A stretch of DNA of 64,000 bases from Pleurocapsa sp. FMAR1 (GTDB lineage: Bacteria > Cyanobacteriota > Cyanobacteriia > Cyanobacteriales > Xenococcaceae): positions 2,728,001 through 2,792,000 of the forward strand of contig NZ_OY762512.1 of NCBI RefSeq assembly GCF_963665995.1, given 5' to 3'. The notes beneath the pieces were generated by a model. That model had not been told where the DNA came from. It made no database searches and saw only the letters and a program-made list of their open reading frames with translations. The position numbers and the translations under genes were made by a program. Positions 32,805 to 41,867 of the stretch are shown here, one piece after another; within the stretch, counting starts at the first letter, position 1; every line of letters starts with the position of its first letter.

Positions 32805-32939
32805 TCAAGTTTTACTAGTTTTGTTTCTCGCTTCAACAATTTCCCAAACTTCCTGCCATCTATTGGTAATTATGCGCTTCATTTTGTTTGATTGCCATTG
32901 AGGAATACCACGGGTTTGGGAGTTTTTAAATTCAGTCAC
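32805..32939 (-). CDS. Possible 44-residue ORF
   Basis: GTG at 32939 gives VTEFKNSQTRGIPQWQSNKM followed by KRIITNRWQEVWEIVEARNK. The second half forms an amphipathic Trp-containing helix, so this may be a small protein or the tail of a lost one. No other support. Confidence 0.3.
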   Translation of the reverse strand: MTEFKNSQTRGIPQWQSNKMKRIITNRWQEVWEIVEARNKTSKT

Positions 32940-33024
32940 GATACTTATTTGCTCTTAAATATGAATCAAGTAAGCGGATATAGAGTTAAACATCTAAAAT
33001 ATCCGCTCTTGTTTTAATTTCTGC

Positions 33025-33624
33025 TTACGCAGCAGCCAAATTTTGAGTGACAAAATCCCAATTGACTAATTTACCGAGAAAATCATCGATATAAGCAGGA
33101 CGTTTATTTTGATAATCGAGATAGTAGGCGTGTTCCCAAACATCCATAGTTAATAGAGGAACTTGTTCGCTAGTTAAAGGATTATCAGCATTCAGAGTTT
33201 TGGTTACTTTGAGTGTATCGCCATCTAAAACTAGCCACGCCCAACCACTGCCAAACTGAGTTCCACCTGCGTTTTTGAAAGCTTCGACAAATTTGTCAAA
33301 ACTACCAAAGTCAGCCTCAATTTTTTGAGCTAATTCTCCTGTAGGAGTACCACCGCCATCGGGTTTCATACATTGCCAATAAAAAGTATGATTCCAAGCT
33401 TGGGCAGCATTATTAAACAGTCCAGCTTTGCTATTATCTTTGGCGATCGCTTTGATGACCTCTTCTATAGATTGGCTATCTAATTCTGTCCCTTTTACTG
33501 CGTCATTATATTTACTGACATAAGCAGCATGATGCTTGTCGTGATGGAATTCTAAAGTGCCTTGAGAAATAGATGGTTCTAAAGCCTTGTAATCGTAAGG
33601 AAGAGATGGTAATTCATAAGCCAT
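33025..33624 (-). CDS. sodB: Superoxide dismutase, Fe type
   Basis: The 199-residue product converts superoxide to hydrogen peroxide and oxygen. Metal ligands are visible: His in LEFHHDKHHAAYV (near residue 27), His in AAQAWNHTFYWQC (near 80), and Asp/His in TMDVWEHAYYLDYQ (near 161 and 165). AAQAWNHTFYW and GSGWAWLVLDG are typical of the iron enzyme (MnSODs usually have GGHxNH at the second site). No signal peptide, so cytosolic. Start ATG 33624 (MAYELPSLPYDYKAL). Monocistronic. Confidence 0.92.
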   Translation of the reverse strand: MAYELPSLPYDYKALEPSISQGTLEFHHDKHHAAYVSKYNDAVKGTELDSQSIEEVIKAIAKDNSKAGLFNNAAQAWNHTFYWQCMKPDGGGTPTGELAQKIEADFGSFDKFVEAFKNAGGTQFGSGWAWLVLDGDTLKVTKTLNADNPLTSEQVPLLTMDVWEHAYYLDYQNKRPAYIDDFLGKLVNWDFVTQNLAAA

Positions 33625-33999
33625 TTTGGTTTGTTCTCCTCTCGCTATAAAAAATTGCGGTAGCTAAATATTTGGAACATTACTTTTGTTATTAGCGTGA
33701 TTTTGACAGCAAATAACAGATGTTAAGCCTATTTCCAGTCCTTTTGCTGATATTACCGTAGTTTTGATAAATAAAAAATGCTCATCCCCAGGAGGGGGAA
33801 TCAAATGATTTGAGGAAAGACCAACTGAGATTAACCCTGCTGCTAGGTCTTGCTGAACATTTTACTGAAGGCGATCGCTCGGCTACGCTACGCTTTTTTT
33901 GACTTTTATCTATATAAAAGAAAAGTGTTTTGTAAATGTATTGCAATTCATATAAGATTCAACTAGGATTAAATCTTAAATAAATCAAGTTGTAAATTT
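33625..33999. other. Intergenic, no gene
   Basis: AT-rich leader of sodB. Contains a partial GC-rich element near 33785-33800 (CATCCCCAGGAGGGGGAAT) and one HIP1 site near 33871 followed by GCTCGGCTACGCTACGC. Nothing else recognised. Confidence 0.5.
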
Positions 34000-34145
34000 A
34001 TGATTAAAAGCAAGCAATTTATAGGTTGGATATTAGCAGGGTTGATTGCTAGCGGGGCGATCGCTATCCTAGTCAGCTTTCTGGTGGACAAAGACAGCGT
34101 GTTGCCCTTGCCCGTGCTTTAGCAAGTACAGCAACCATTAGTTAA
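34000..34145 (+). pseudogene. Joined remnants: membrane/signal fragment fused to an ABC ATPase fragment
   Basis: ATG 34000 opens [20 protein letters not shown], a signal or membrane-helix start. At 34074 a second frame reads [20 protein letters not shown] and stops at 34145. This is the ABC-transporter signature and following helix, of the type in CysA/PotA ATPases. The first frame stops at 34122. Two unrelated gene ends have been joined by deletion. Confidence 0.65.
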
Positions 34146-34204
34146 TAGTTCAACTTGGCTTCTGGATGTCAAAGGTGAAATGTAGCAAACCTATAAATAT
34201 CAAA

Positions 34205-34615
34205 ATGGAAAAAAACCCAGAAAATTCAGCTCAATTAAAACGAAGAAATTCTTCCCGTATTAGAGATCACTTAGCAAACGAGCGTACTTATCTAGCATGG
34301 ATGCGGACGGCAATCTCTTTGATGGGCTTTGGTGTCGTCATCGTTCGTCTACGCTTTTTTAGACCACCTATAGCTACTACTCCTGGTAATGGTTGGAAGT
34401 TAGGATTAATCTTTTCTTTGGTAGGACTCTCAACAGTACTCCTCTCAACTTATCATTATTTTGCTGTGCGCCATGATATAGATGAAGATACATATGAACC
34501 GCCCGATCGCTGGGTATTAATTTTTAGCTTGACCATTACACTTCTGGGCGCGGGCATTATTTATTATGTTTTCACCCTGCCTCTCAACCCAATTAATACT
34601 CTTAATTTTGAATAA
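34205..34615 (+). CDS. DUF202 (YidH family) membrane protein
   Basis: The 136-residue product has the DUF202 signature RDHLANERTYLAWMRTAISL, then three membrane helices (about 30-48, 66-85 and 104-125). DUF202 proteins are small inner-membrane proteins with unknown function. I prefer ATG 34205 (MEKNPENSAQLKRRNSS) because the 13 residues before it are unlike the family; ATG 34166 is an alternative. It is followed by the 53-residue zinc-ribbon gene after 18 bases, likely one operon. Confidence 0.8.
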   Translation: MEKNPENSAQLKRRNSSRIRDHLANERTYLAWMRTAISLMGFGVVIVRLRFFRPPIATTPGNGWKLGLIFSLVGLSTVLLSTYHYFAVRHDIDEDTYEPPDRWVLIFSLTITLLGAGIIYYVFTLPLNPINTLNFE

Positions 34616-34633
34616 AAAAGTAGGAGAACTAAG

Positions 34634-34795
34634 ATGAATCAATGTTTGTGCTGTCGAGATCGCTTGATTAAACATTTAAATCAGACAAGAATGTATTGGT
34701 TTTGTCCTTCCTGTTATCAGGAAATGCCAAATGTTAACGTAATTGCAACAAAATATCCGCAAAAGGTCAAACGGCAATTAATAGCTCAAAAATAA
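34634..34795 (+). CDS. 53-residue zinc-ribbon protein
   Basis: ATG 34634 is preceded by AGGAGAAC and gives MNQCLCCRDRLIKHLNQTRM then YWFCPSCYQEMPN. Two Cys pairs (CxxC-x17-CxxC type: CLCC and CPSC) should bind one zinc ion. The YWFCxxCxQEMP pattern recurs in short cyanobacterial proteins of unknown function. The C-terminal part is basic (TKYPQKVKRQ). The sequence, ribosome site and operon position after the DUF202 gene support expression. Confidence 0.7.
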   Translation: MNQCLCCRDRLIKHLNQTRMYWFCPSCYQEMPNVNVIATKYPQKVKRQLIAQK

Positions 34796-34862
34796 TGCGT
34801 TCAAATTGGCTAATTAGCGTAAGAATGTACGCACTCCTAGAGTAGAGACAACAAAAAATAAA

Positions 34863-34908
34863 GCCAAGGCAAGAATTATGCTTTAACAGTACAATTTTTT
34901 GTCTTGGC
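34863..34908 (-). terminator. Terminator of the wzc-like gene
   Basis: On the reverse strand GCCAAGACAA pairs with TTGCCTTGGC (9 of 10 positions), and TTTATTTTTTG follows. It lies 34 bases beyond the stop of the kinase gene. Confidence 0.7.
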
Positions 34909-34941
34909 AACTTACACAGATGATCACAAAAGCCTAGTAGA

Positions 34942-37227
34942 TTAAATTTTGGTTTTGCTGACCCTACCTTTGTGGGAATTATTGTTTTCAGAAATGTCAG
35001 ATACTTTCGCTTTTAGATCGGGGTATTTGGGAATCTGATTGCCCAAAGTTCCTTTATCGTAGTAGCTTTTAGCATAACGACCATGATAAGAATAGCGATC
35101 GAAGTCGTTTGGCTTGACCCCATTGACTACCATTCCTAATACCTTTTTTCCTGTAGTAGCCAAAGCCTCTTGAGCAAGCTCCGCGCTTTCTTGTTCAACA
35201 ATTCCAGGTCTAGTTATAAAAACGATGCCATCTACTAGCTTACTTAGGGTAAGTACGTCTGCGGTAACAGGCAAAGGAGGTGCATCGATGAGAATCAGGT
35301 CATATTCTCGGCGGGAGCGACCTACAAAGTCACTTAGAGCAGGAGAGTCAAGTATAGCCAAAGGATTAGAGTTGACCATGCCACTGGTTAACAGGCTTAG
35401 ATTTGGCATTGGCTTTTTGAGAATCGGTATGGGACTAACATTGTTAACAACAATGTCTTTCAAGCCTTGGTTATTGTCTACATCCCATAAATAATGTTGA
35501 GAAGAACGACGCAGATCTCCGTCTACTAATAAGACATTACGACCCAGTTGAGCGATCGCTGCTCCTAAGTTAGCTGTTACCGTTGATTTTCCTTCTTCAG
35601 GAACGGAGCTGGTAATCAAGATTACTTTGGGAGGTTTATCGCTAGTCAAAAATTTAAGATTTGCCTGAATCATGCGATAAATTTCGCTGGTAAAAGAATC
35701 TGGTTCTTCCCTGGTAATAATTCTACCCTGATAGCTAGGTGGCTCTAAAGGAGTAATACCAATAACGTTATAGGCAAATCTCTTTTTAATTTCTGCTAGA
35801 CTCTTAAGGGAACGATCCTGCATTTCCAGCAAAATAACGGATAAATTCGCCAAAAACGCGCCTAAAACTATCCCTAGTCCCATTAACACTACCCTACCAG
35901 AGCTACCTTGATCTGGAACAGAGGCATATTCTACAATATCAGTATTACCACTTTGTTGATTTCCTGCTATTTGCGCTTGCTGTAGGCTATCTAATAGGGT
36001 CTTGTATGTTTTGCCCGCAGCTTCTGAGTTACGAACTAATTCTTGCTCTTGCTTTTCTAGTCGCGGTATTTCTTTAGCTCGCTGCAAATATTTCTGCTGA
36101 GATTCATACAGAGAAGCAACCTGTCTTTGCAAGCTTAATTCGTCAATTTTTAAGCTAATAAATCTCTCTAACTGGTTTTCTTTTGTTCCGTCTTTGCTGT
36201 TTAATAAACCTTCAGATACATTAACTCCCTGTCCGACAGAACTAGCAATTAATCCTTGTAGCTGCTGTGTCAAGTCATTTTTCTTTTCTAGGAGACTGAC
36301 TATAGTAGGGTGGTCATCCTTAAATCTTTGACGCTGTTCAGCTAGCTCTGATTCGGTTGCGCCCAACTGCTCTATAATACTTTGAACTTCAGGAGAAGCT
36401 CCTAATTGATTAGCAGCAATAGCCTGATTCATATCTAAGCCGATCTGACTTTGTAGCGCAGAAGTTTGAGCCTGAGTACCTTGTAGTTCAGAGCCAGTAG
36501 TTGTTATTTGCTGGTTTAATGCTCCCAGGTTAGCAACTAAATCTTTCTTTTCTTCACCAATATCAACAATGCTATTTTCCGTTCTAAATTTAGAGATATT
36601 AGACTCTGCTTGTTCTACCTTGGTTTCAACACCAGGTAACTCTTTTTCGATAAAATCTCTAGCTGCTTCTGGCTGAGACTGATTGCCTCTAATCTGCTCC
36701 TGAACATAGACATCCATTAAGGAATTTACTACTTCAGAAGCTATTTTTGGATCGGGACTCTTGTAATTTATTTGAACTACATCAGTCCCACCAACTAATT
36801 CTGTAGCCAGTTTTTTTCTAAAATCTTCAGGTTTTAAAGGTTCTCCTTGATCATTGGTTAGCTTTTGCCGATCGATTACCTGTTGAATTACTGGTTCAGA
36901 AGTTAAAACCTCAATTTGGGTACTTAAAGGACTTTGACTATTCAACAAAGGTTCTAGTTCACCTGCCTGTTGCCCAATTCCTACATAGTTGGCTGCGGTT
37001 TTTTGTTTAAACAGCAATTTGCCTTCTGCTTGATATGTTTTCTGCTGTAATAAGCTCAGACCTCCCGTAACTCCTAAAGTTAAGAGGAATATTGCTAAGG
37101 CGGGTTTCCAACGTCTTTTAACTTTAAGTAGATACTCGCTAAAATCTACGTCTAGGGAGTCTCTCTTAGAACCTGCTGACGCAGAAGAATTATTGATATT
37201 TTGGTCTTTAGAGTTATTACTCAACAT
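34942..37227 (-). CDS. Polysaccharide co-polymerase with tyrosine autokinase (Wzc/BY-kinase)
   Basis: The 761-residue product has an N-terminal Wzz domain with a membrane helix (about 39-58), a long periplasmic coiled coil (about 190-430), a second helix (about 445-468) and a C-terminal BY-kinase. Kinase motifs: Walker A SSVPEEGKSTVTANLGAAIA (near 538), Walker A' NVLLVDGDLRRSSQ, Walker B YDLILIDAPPLP. The tail holds a Tyr cluster (FDRYSYHGRYAKSYYDKG) for autophosphorylation. It controls chain length and export of a capsule or exopolysaccharide. No other polysaccharide genes flank it. Start ATG 37227. Confidence 0.9.
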   Translation of the reverse strand: MLSNNSKDQNINNSSASAGSKRDSLDVDFSEYLLKVKRRWKPALAIFLLTLGVTGGLSLLQQKTYQAEGKLLFKQKTAANYVGIGQQAGELEPLLNSQSPLSTQIEVLTSEPVIQQVIDRQKLTNDQGEPLKPEDFRKKLATELVGGTDVVQINYKSPDPKIASEVVNSLMDVYVQEQIRGNQSQPEAARDFIEKELPGVETKVEQAESNISKFRTENSIVDIGEEKKDLVANLGALNQQITTTGSELQGTQAQTSALQSQIGLDMNQAIAANQLGASPEVQSIIEQLGATESELAEQRQRFKDDHPTIVSLLEKKNDLTQQLQGLIASSVGQGVNVSEGLLNSKDGTKENQLERFISLKIDELSLQRQVASLYESQQKYLQRAKEIPRLEKQEQELVRNSEAAGKTYKTLLDSLQQAQIAGNQQSGNTDIVEYASVPDQGSSGRVVLMGLGIVLGAFLANLSVILLEMQDRSLKSLAEIKKRFAYNVIGITPLEPPSYQGRIITREEPDSFTSEIYRMIQANLKFLTSDKPPKVILITSSVPEEGKSTVTANLGAAIAQLGRNVLLVDGDLRRSSQHYLWDVDNNQGLKDIVVNNVSPIPILKKPMPNLSLLTSGMVNSNPLAILDSPALSDFVGRSRREYDLILIDAPPLPVTADVLTLSKLVDGIVFITRPGIVEQESAELAQEALATTGKKVLGMVVNGVKPNDFDRYSYHGRYAKSYYDKGTLGNQIPKYPDLKAKVSDISENNNSHKGRVSKTKI

Positions 37228-37425
37228 ATTAAGTCTGGAAATTTTATTGTTATGGTGATACTCTGATTTTTTTTAGTTATGTTAGACAGTATTTCTAGTG
37301 CTTATATTGATACTTCATCTAAGATATATCATGGACTACAGAATAAACTGTCTCAATCGCTATAATCTTGCAGATAATCTTATATATGTTTTACAACTAA
37401 CTTATCCACGCTTTCGGAAATATCT
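37228..37425. promoter_or_regulatory. Divergent promoter region wzc-like / sirB
   Basis: AT-rich spacer between divergent genes, without repeats or ORFs. Candidate -10 boxes (TATAAT at 37361-37366 on the plus strand) are present but no convincing -35 element. Confidence 0.35.
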
Positions 37426-38229
37426 TTGATTTCATCCTCCGCTTATCTATTAGTTTTTCATGGTAGTCGAAGTAGCAAAACTCACTCTGCTGCATCAGAT
37501 TTATGTAGGCTGTTAACTATAAAATTTAGATATAGAAATATATTAACTCAGCAAAATTACTTAAGAGCTAATTTAACTTGTTCTGAGCTAGAAATAGCCA
37601 CAATCAAAAATTTACCGATGACCCCTTTGGTTGAAGTTGCTGCCTTGGAATTAGCACCGCTTTCTTTAAATGAAAGTTTGGTTAATTTTGCTCAGACAGC
37701 TTATCAAAAAGGTTACAGGAAAATTAAGGTATTGCCTTTGTTTCTTGCTCCTGGTATTCATGTAACCAAAGATATCCCTGACGAGATTGCTTTAGCCGCA
37801 AAACGGATTAATAATCATTTAACTATAGAATTATTGCCATATCTAGGTAAATATTCGGGAATGATACCCCTAATATCTCGTGAGTTTTCTCAACTGTCAG
37901 GCGAAACACAAATTTTGATGGCACATGGAAGTTCTCTATCTACAGCAACTAAATACTTTCAAAATTTAAGCGTCAAGTTAAATGCAGTAATTGCCTATTG
38001 GTCAATTAGCCCTAGTCTCAGGGAACAGGTAACGGCGCAAATTGCTGCTGGCTATCAAAAAATTGCCATCCTACCTTATTTTCTTTTTCCAGGCAAAATC
38101 TCTAGGGCGATCGCCCTGGAAGTTGAGGCACTACAGGCAGAGAATCCTCAAGTTGAGTTGATTATGGGTCAGCCTTTAGGAGCTTGTGAAGCTTTAGCGC
38201 AAATGATTTTTGAGGAAGTGGAAGTGTAA
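37426..38229 (+). CDS. sirB: Sirohydrochlorin chelatase (CbiX/SirB, two-domain)
   Basis: The 267-residue product has two CbiX repeats. The first begins YLLVFHGSRSSKTHSA and continues with IKVLPLFLAPGIHVTKDIPD. The second reads ILMAHGSSLSTATKYF and IAILPYFLFPGKISRAI. The HGS motifs and FLxPGxHVxxDIP carry the metal-binding His residues. It inserts Fe2+ (siroheme) or Co2+ into sirohydrochlorin. The second domain has lost the His of the HVxxDIP motif (GKISRAI). TTG 37426 (MISSSAYLLVFHGS) fits the family start. It is followed by cobA after 4 bases, as in many siroheme operons. Confidence 0.85.
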   Translation: MISSSAYLLVFHGSRSSKTHSAASDLCRLLTIKFRYRNILTQQNYLRANLTCSELEIATIKNLPMTPLVEVAALELAPLSLNESLVNFAQTAYQKGYRKIKVLPLFLAPGIHVTKDIPDEIALAAKRINNHLTIELLPYLGKYSGMIPLISREFSQLSGETQILMAHGSSLSTATKYFQNLSVKLNAVIAYWSISPSLREQVTAQIAAGYQKIAILPYFLFPGKISRAIALEVEALQAENPQVELIMGQPLGACEALAQMIFEEVEV

Positions 38230-38233
38230 ATAT

Positions 38234-38992
38234 ATGAAACAAGCTAAATATGTTGGCAAAGTTTATTTGGTTGGTGCAGGTCCAGGCGATCCTGGATTAT
38301 TGACGGTTAAAGGTAAAACCCTGTTAGAACACGCTGATGTGGTAGTTTACGATGCTTTGGTCAGCCCAGAAATCATAGCGATAATCAATCCTCAAGCAGA
38401 AAAGGTCAATGCAGGAAAACGCCGAGGTCGTCACTCTTTGCCCCAGGCTCAGACAACAGAATTATTAAGGATTAAGGCGGAAAAAAGTGCTGTAGTAGTT
38501 CGCCTAAAAGGAGGAGATCCTTTTGTTTTTGGCAGGGGTGGAGAAGAAATGGCAGATTTAATTAAAGCAGGAGTAAAAGTAGAAGTTGTTCCAGGAATTA
38601 CTTCAGGTATTGCTGCGCCTGCCTATGCAGGGATTCCCGTTACCCATCGTCAATATAATTCTGCGGTCACTTTTGTGACTGGACATGAGGCAACCGAGAA
38701 ATATCGCCCTGGAGTCAACTGGCAAGCGATCGCCCAAGGCTCGGAAACTATAGTAATTTATATGGGCGTGCATAACCTACCGCAGATTATTCCTCAGTTG
38801 CTAGCAGGAGGAATGACTTTGGATACTTCTATTGCCCTTATACGTTGGGGGACAAGACCAGACCAAACCCAGCTTATAGGTACTCTTAAAACAATTGTTG
38901 GGCAAATTGCAGCAGCAGATTTTCAAGCTCCTGCGATCGCTGTTATTGGTCAAGTGGTGGATTTGCGCTCTTTACTATCTATCGGGCCATAA
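38234..38992 (+). CDS. cobA: Uroporphyrinogen-III C-methyltransferase
   Basis: The 252-residue product has the SUMT motifs KVYLVGAGPGDPGLLTVKG, VVYDALVSPEIIAIINP, GKRRGRHSLPQAQTTELL, VRLKGGDPFVFGRGGEEMAD and VVPGITSGIAAPAYAGIPVT. It methylates uroporphyrinogen III twice with S-adenosylmethionine to give precorrin-2, the substrate of SirB-type branch chemistry. Start: ATG 38234 (MKQAKYVGKVYL) lies 4 bases after the sirB stop; a GTG inside sirB at 38210 would give an 8-residue extension unlike the family. Two-gene operon with sirB for siroheme. Confidence 0.92.
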   Translation: MKQAKYVGKVYLVGAGPGDPGLLTVKGKTLLEHADVVVYDALVSPEIIAIINPQAEKVNAGKRRGRHSLPQAQTTELLRIKAEKSAVVVRLKGGDPFVFGRGGEEMADLIKAGVKVEVVPGITSGIAAPAYAGIPVTHRQYNSAVTFVTGHEATEKYRPGVNWQAIAQGSETIVIYMGVHNLPQIIPQLLAGGMTLDTSIALIRWGTRPDQTQLIGTLKTIVGQIAAADFQAPAIAVIGQVVDLRSLLSIGP

Positions 38993-39256
38993 AACCTACA
39001 CCCTGCACTTAGCCACAAATTTTTGCAGCAATTGGGTCTATTAAATGGGATGATATTTAATGGGCAGATGTGCTGATGCATAAGCAGCATATTTCACGTC
39101 CAATGATTTATCATCATCGCTCTAGGAATCAAGATTTGCTAAGTATTATTACTCAGTCTGCCTTGACAGAAATCCTAGTATAATACATAACTACTGAATC
39201 CTGACAATTTATTAATCATTTCGTCTTTGTTGATGAGATTTATATAGACCGTGCTT
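38993..39256. other. Intergenic with a possible phosphatase-like remnant
   Basis: A broken frame reads KWDDI-stop-WADVLMHKQH (39040-39085) and runs on to 39182. It faintly recalls the WADxIFVMExKH part of small tyrosine-phosphatase-like proteins. TATAAT at 39179-39184 may be the -10 of the next gene. Confidence 0.25.
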
Positions 39257-39445
39257 ATGGGCTTTGCAGAACTGTCAATTGCTGATATTGCAGCAGAATA
39301 CCAAATAAAAGAACAAGAAGTGTTTGAGCTTTGCGATCGCTTTAAAATTAATTATAAAAACGAACGCACCTGTCTAGCACTAGAAGATGCTAAGGCAATT
39401 ATCATGGAAATTCTGGCTGCTAAGACTAACTCAGAAGCTAAATAA
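39257..39445 (+). CDS. Small hypothetical protein with IF2-N-like helical fold
   Basis: The 62-residue product (ATG 39257) reads MGFAELSIADIAAEYQIKEQ, EVFELCDRFKINYKNERTCL and ALEDAKAIIMEIL. The pattern of short helices 'SIADIAxEYxIxxxEVFxLCxxxxI' resembles the small domain repeated at the N-terminus of IF-2 (compare [20 protein letters not shown] in infB here), or a helix-turn-helix. This likeness is mine, not a known assignment. It precedes psbV by 168 bases, and similar short ORFs exist in other cyanobacteria. Confidence 0.55.
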   Translation: MGFAELSIADIAAEYQIKEQEVFELCDRFKINYKNERTCLALEDAKAIIMEILAAKTNSEAK

Positions 39446-39613
39446 AAATAACTAAACTTAGCTTTTATAGGTTCTATCTGCACTTATAGCGATAAGATTG
39501 TTTACTGTTTTTATTAAAAACCAGGTATTCTGTCAAGATAAATAACTGAAGATTATGTATATTGGTGCATTACAAACAGCACCACTATCAAATTAAAACT
39601 TTTGAGGAAAACA

Positions 39614-40105
39614 ATGTTGAAGCGATTATTATTTGCTGCTGTAGCTGCCTTATTTTTGGCAATTCAATTTAATATCGGTAGCGTAAACGCGCTCGAATTA
39701 GATGAAAATATTCGGACTGTACCCCAAAACGATCAGGGTGAGAAAATGGTTCTGAGTCTAAAGCAAGTAAAACAAGGACAAAGAGTGTTTGTCGATACTT
39801 GTTCTTATTGCCATAAAAATGGTGTAACCAAAACTAATCCTAACGTTAACTTGGGCTTGACTGCTTTGGCTGGTGCTTATCCTGCTAGAGACAACTTAGA
39901 AGGAATTGTCGATTATCTAAAGAACCCCACTACTTACGACGGGGAAAGAGATATTTACGAATTTCATCCTAACACTACCCGCTCGGATCTTTATCCTTTG
40001 ATGCGTAATTTGACTGATGAAGATTTAGAGGCTGTTGCAGGACATATTCTAATCCAGCCTGAAATTCGTGGCATCCTTTGGGGTGGAGGAAAAGTCTACA
40101 ACTAA
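39614..40105 (+). CDS. psbV: Photosystem II cytochrome c-550
   Basis: The 163-residue precursor has a lumen-targeting signal peptide (residues 1-26, ending VNA), and mature protein begins LELDENIRTVP. The heme site is FVDTCSYCHKNG and the distal ligand His is in YEFHPNTTRSD. The end EIRGILWGGGKVYN matches PsbV. It is an extrinsic subunit that stabilises the oxygen-evolving manganese cluster on the lumenal side. ATG 39614 has GAGGAAAA in front and is chosen over TTG 39602. Monocistronic. An IS630 remnant lies 220 bases downstream. Confidence 0.95.
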   Translation: MLKRLLFAAVAALFLAIQFNIGSVNALELDENIRTVPQNDQGEKMVLSLKQVKQGQRVFVDTCSYCHKNGVTKTNPNVNLGLTALAGAYPARDNLEGIVDYLKNPTTYDGERDIYEFHPNTTRSDLYPLMRNLTDEDLEAVAGHILIQPEIRGILWGGGKVYN

Positions 40106-40326
40106 ATTTTGAAGCCAATAGCTGTCGGCTTTTAGCCATCAACTACCAAGTTAATTATTTGTATATAGACAGGATAAGAGATTAAAGATAAATTCTTCTG
40201 GTTTCTTGTCCTTTTTTTTGGCTCAATATCAAAAGGTGATACAAGTTATATTTGCATTTCCACTAATATAGATAACATTACCAGTGTTGCCAGAATTAGT
40301 ATAGATTCCACAATAATTAAGTAATA

Positions 40327-41346
40327 CAGCGGTTTGCAGGTTTAAGAGGGACAGTAGCAGCAGTGAGCGAACCAGTTACGCAAATGTTTAGGATTAATTA
40401 AATCCATCGCTATTTTAATCAGCATATCGACCCTTTTGGAAGTCCTGGGAGAAAATTGTCTCAGGAAAGCCTTGAGTTGTGACCACCAATGTTCAATTGG
40501 ATTAAATTCGGGAGAGTATGGAGACAGGTACAAAATCTTCGCGACCACTGCTTCAATTAAAGGTGCAATAGCTTCTACTTTATGTGCAGGCAAATTGTCC
40601 ATCACCACCACTGCTCCTTTCCATAGCTGAGGCACTAAACACCTAGAAACATAAACCTCAAACGCAGCCGCAGCCATTGAATCATTAAGCGTCATTACTG
40701 CTAGTATTTTAGACTCGCTGATTGCGCCGATAACACTTACCTTGCTACCTCGAGCAAACGGTTTGTAGTCATAGGCTCTCTCACGCCCGTGCAGCGCGAG
40801 CATGAGTTCTCATCAATCCGAGTAAAACACCCATTTCATCTATCTAAAAACACGAGGTTTTGGGGATCTACATTTTTAACTTTTGCCCAATACTCTGCTC
40901 TTAGAAGCTGGACGCGCTCACGAATTGCTTGGCTGGAGCGAAGTGTTTTTTTTGAGTGGTAATTTTAATCTCTGAAATGTCCGACACATCGTACTTTGAC
41001 TTACCCATAGTCCCGTCTCATCAAAAAGTAGCTCACAGTATTCTGCTAAAGTCGCATCAGTCTGTTTTTTAAAGATGGCTATCAGCTCGGCTTTATATTT
41101 CCGAACAGGACTTACCATCGACCCGCCCTGCTTCCCTGGCAGGATATGCCCTTTTGTCCGCTTCTGAGTAATCAATCTTTGGACACAGTTTTTGCTCACA
41201 CCGAAGCGTAGCGCAACTTTTCTCACCGAGCTATCACCTTTCTCGATCGCACTAACTATCTTCTCTCGTAAATCTACAGAATAAGGCTTCATTTGTTACC
41301 TATTTTTATAACACTTTATTGTCCCCTATTTAGATGCAAATCGCTG
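40327..41346 (-). mobile_element. IS630-type element, degenerate
   Basis: Ends CAGCGGTTTGCA (40327) and TGCAAATCGCTG (to 41346) are inverted copies with one mismatch, and TA flanks both sides (40325-40326, 41347-41348), the Tc1/IS630 target. The length is about 1.02 kb. The transposase inside is broken. Confidence 0.85.
40342..41292 (-). pseudogene. IS630 family transposase, broken
   Basis: The N-terminal part (41292-40918) is a helix-turn-helix domain: MKPYSVDLREKIVSAIEKGD, VRKVALRFGVSKNCVQRLI. The C-terminal part (40803-40342) has the DDE core: VVVMDNLPAHKVEAI, LSPYSPEFNPIEHWWSQLKA. In between, AEYWAKVKNVDPQNLVF ends at a stop just where the first catalytic Asp (IDEMGV) should follow, and frames differ on both sides. 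At least two frameshifts and one stop make it inactive. Confidence 0.88.
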
Positions 41347-41348
41347 TA

Positions 41349-41867
41349 ATTGTTTTCTCGTTAGTGATCGCAGCATTCAAGCCAATAACAGTAATATTAG
41401 AACGGACACTTTTAAAAAATTATGTATACGGTTTAAATAACCGCTAATAATAAGATTACCTGTTGATGCTTTTTCTATGTTTTAAATTGAACTGACTTTA
41501 TCTAATCTTTAAAGAGATAAAAAGATTTCGTAAACTAAAAGAAATTATGTACGTGCAACTTGCTTTTAATTTTAAAAAACGCTAATTAAATTACGGATAA
41601 GATAAAAAAATAGTTGGTTGTTATTTTCTAACTGCTTCTTTTAGATCGTCTAGCTCATTACTTTGAAGTGCGATCGCGCTTTCGTAACATTTGCAACTTT
41701 GGATATGGACTTTTTAATAGAAAAAGCGATCGCCTGTAAAAATAAGCTTTACTATTCAATGAATAGGTTTCTCTACTGCTCTAACCATCAAACAAATAAT
41801 TTTGAGTAATATTAAATATTGTAGTGAATTTGTAAAAGATTACATTGATATTTATCTTTCAAAATTT
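41349..41867. other. Long AT-rich intergenic stretch, no gene
   Basis: Very AT-rich, two HIP1-type sites (near 41672 and 41728). I see no ORF, RNA gene or repeat that can be supported. Confidence 0.6.

Noticed and set aside
39163-39184. TTGACA and TATAAT as a complete promoter
   Set aside because: Spacing between the boxes is only 10 bases, too short for a sigma-70 type promoter; only the -10 box is noted.
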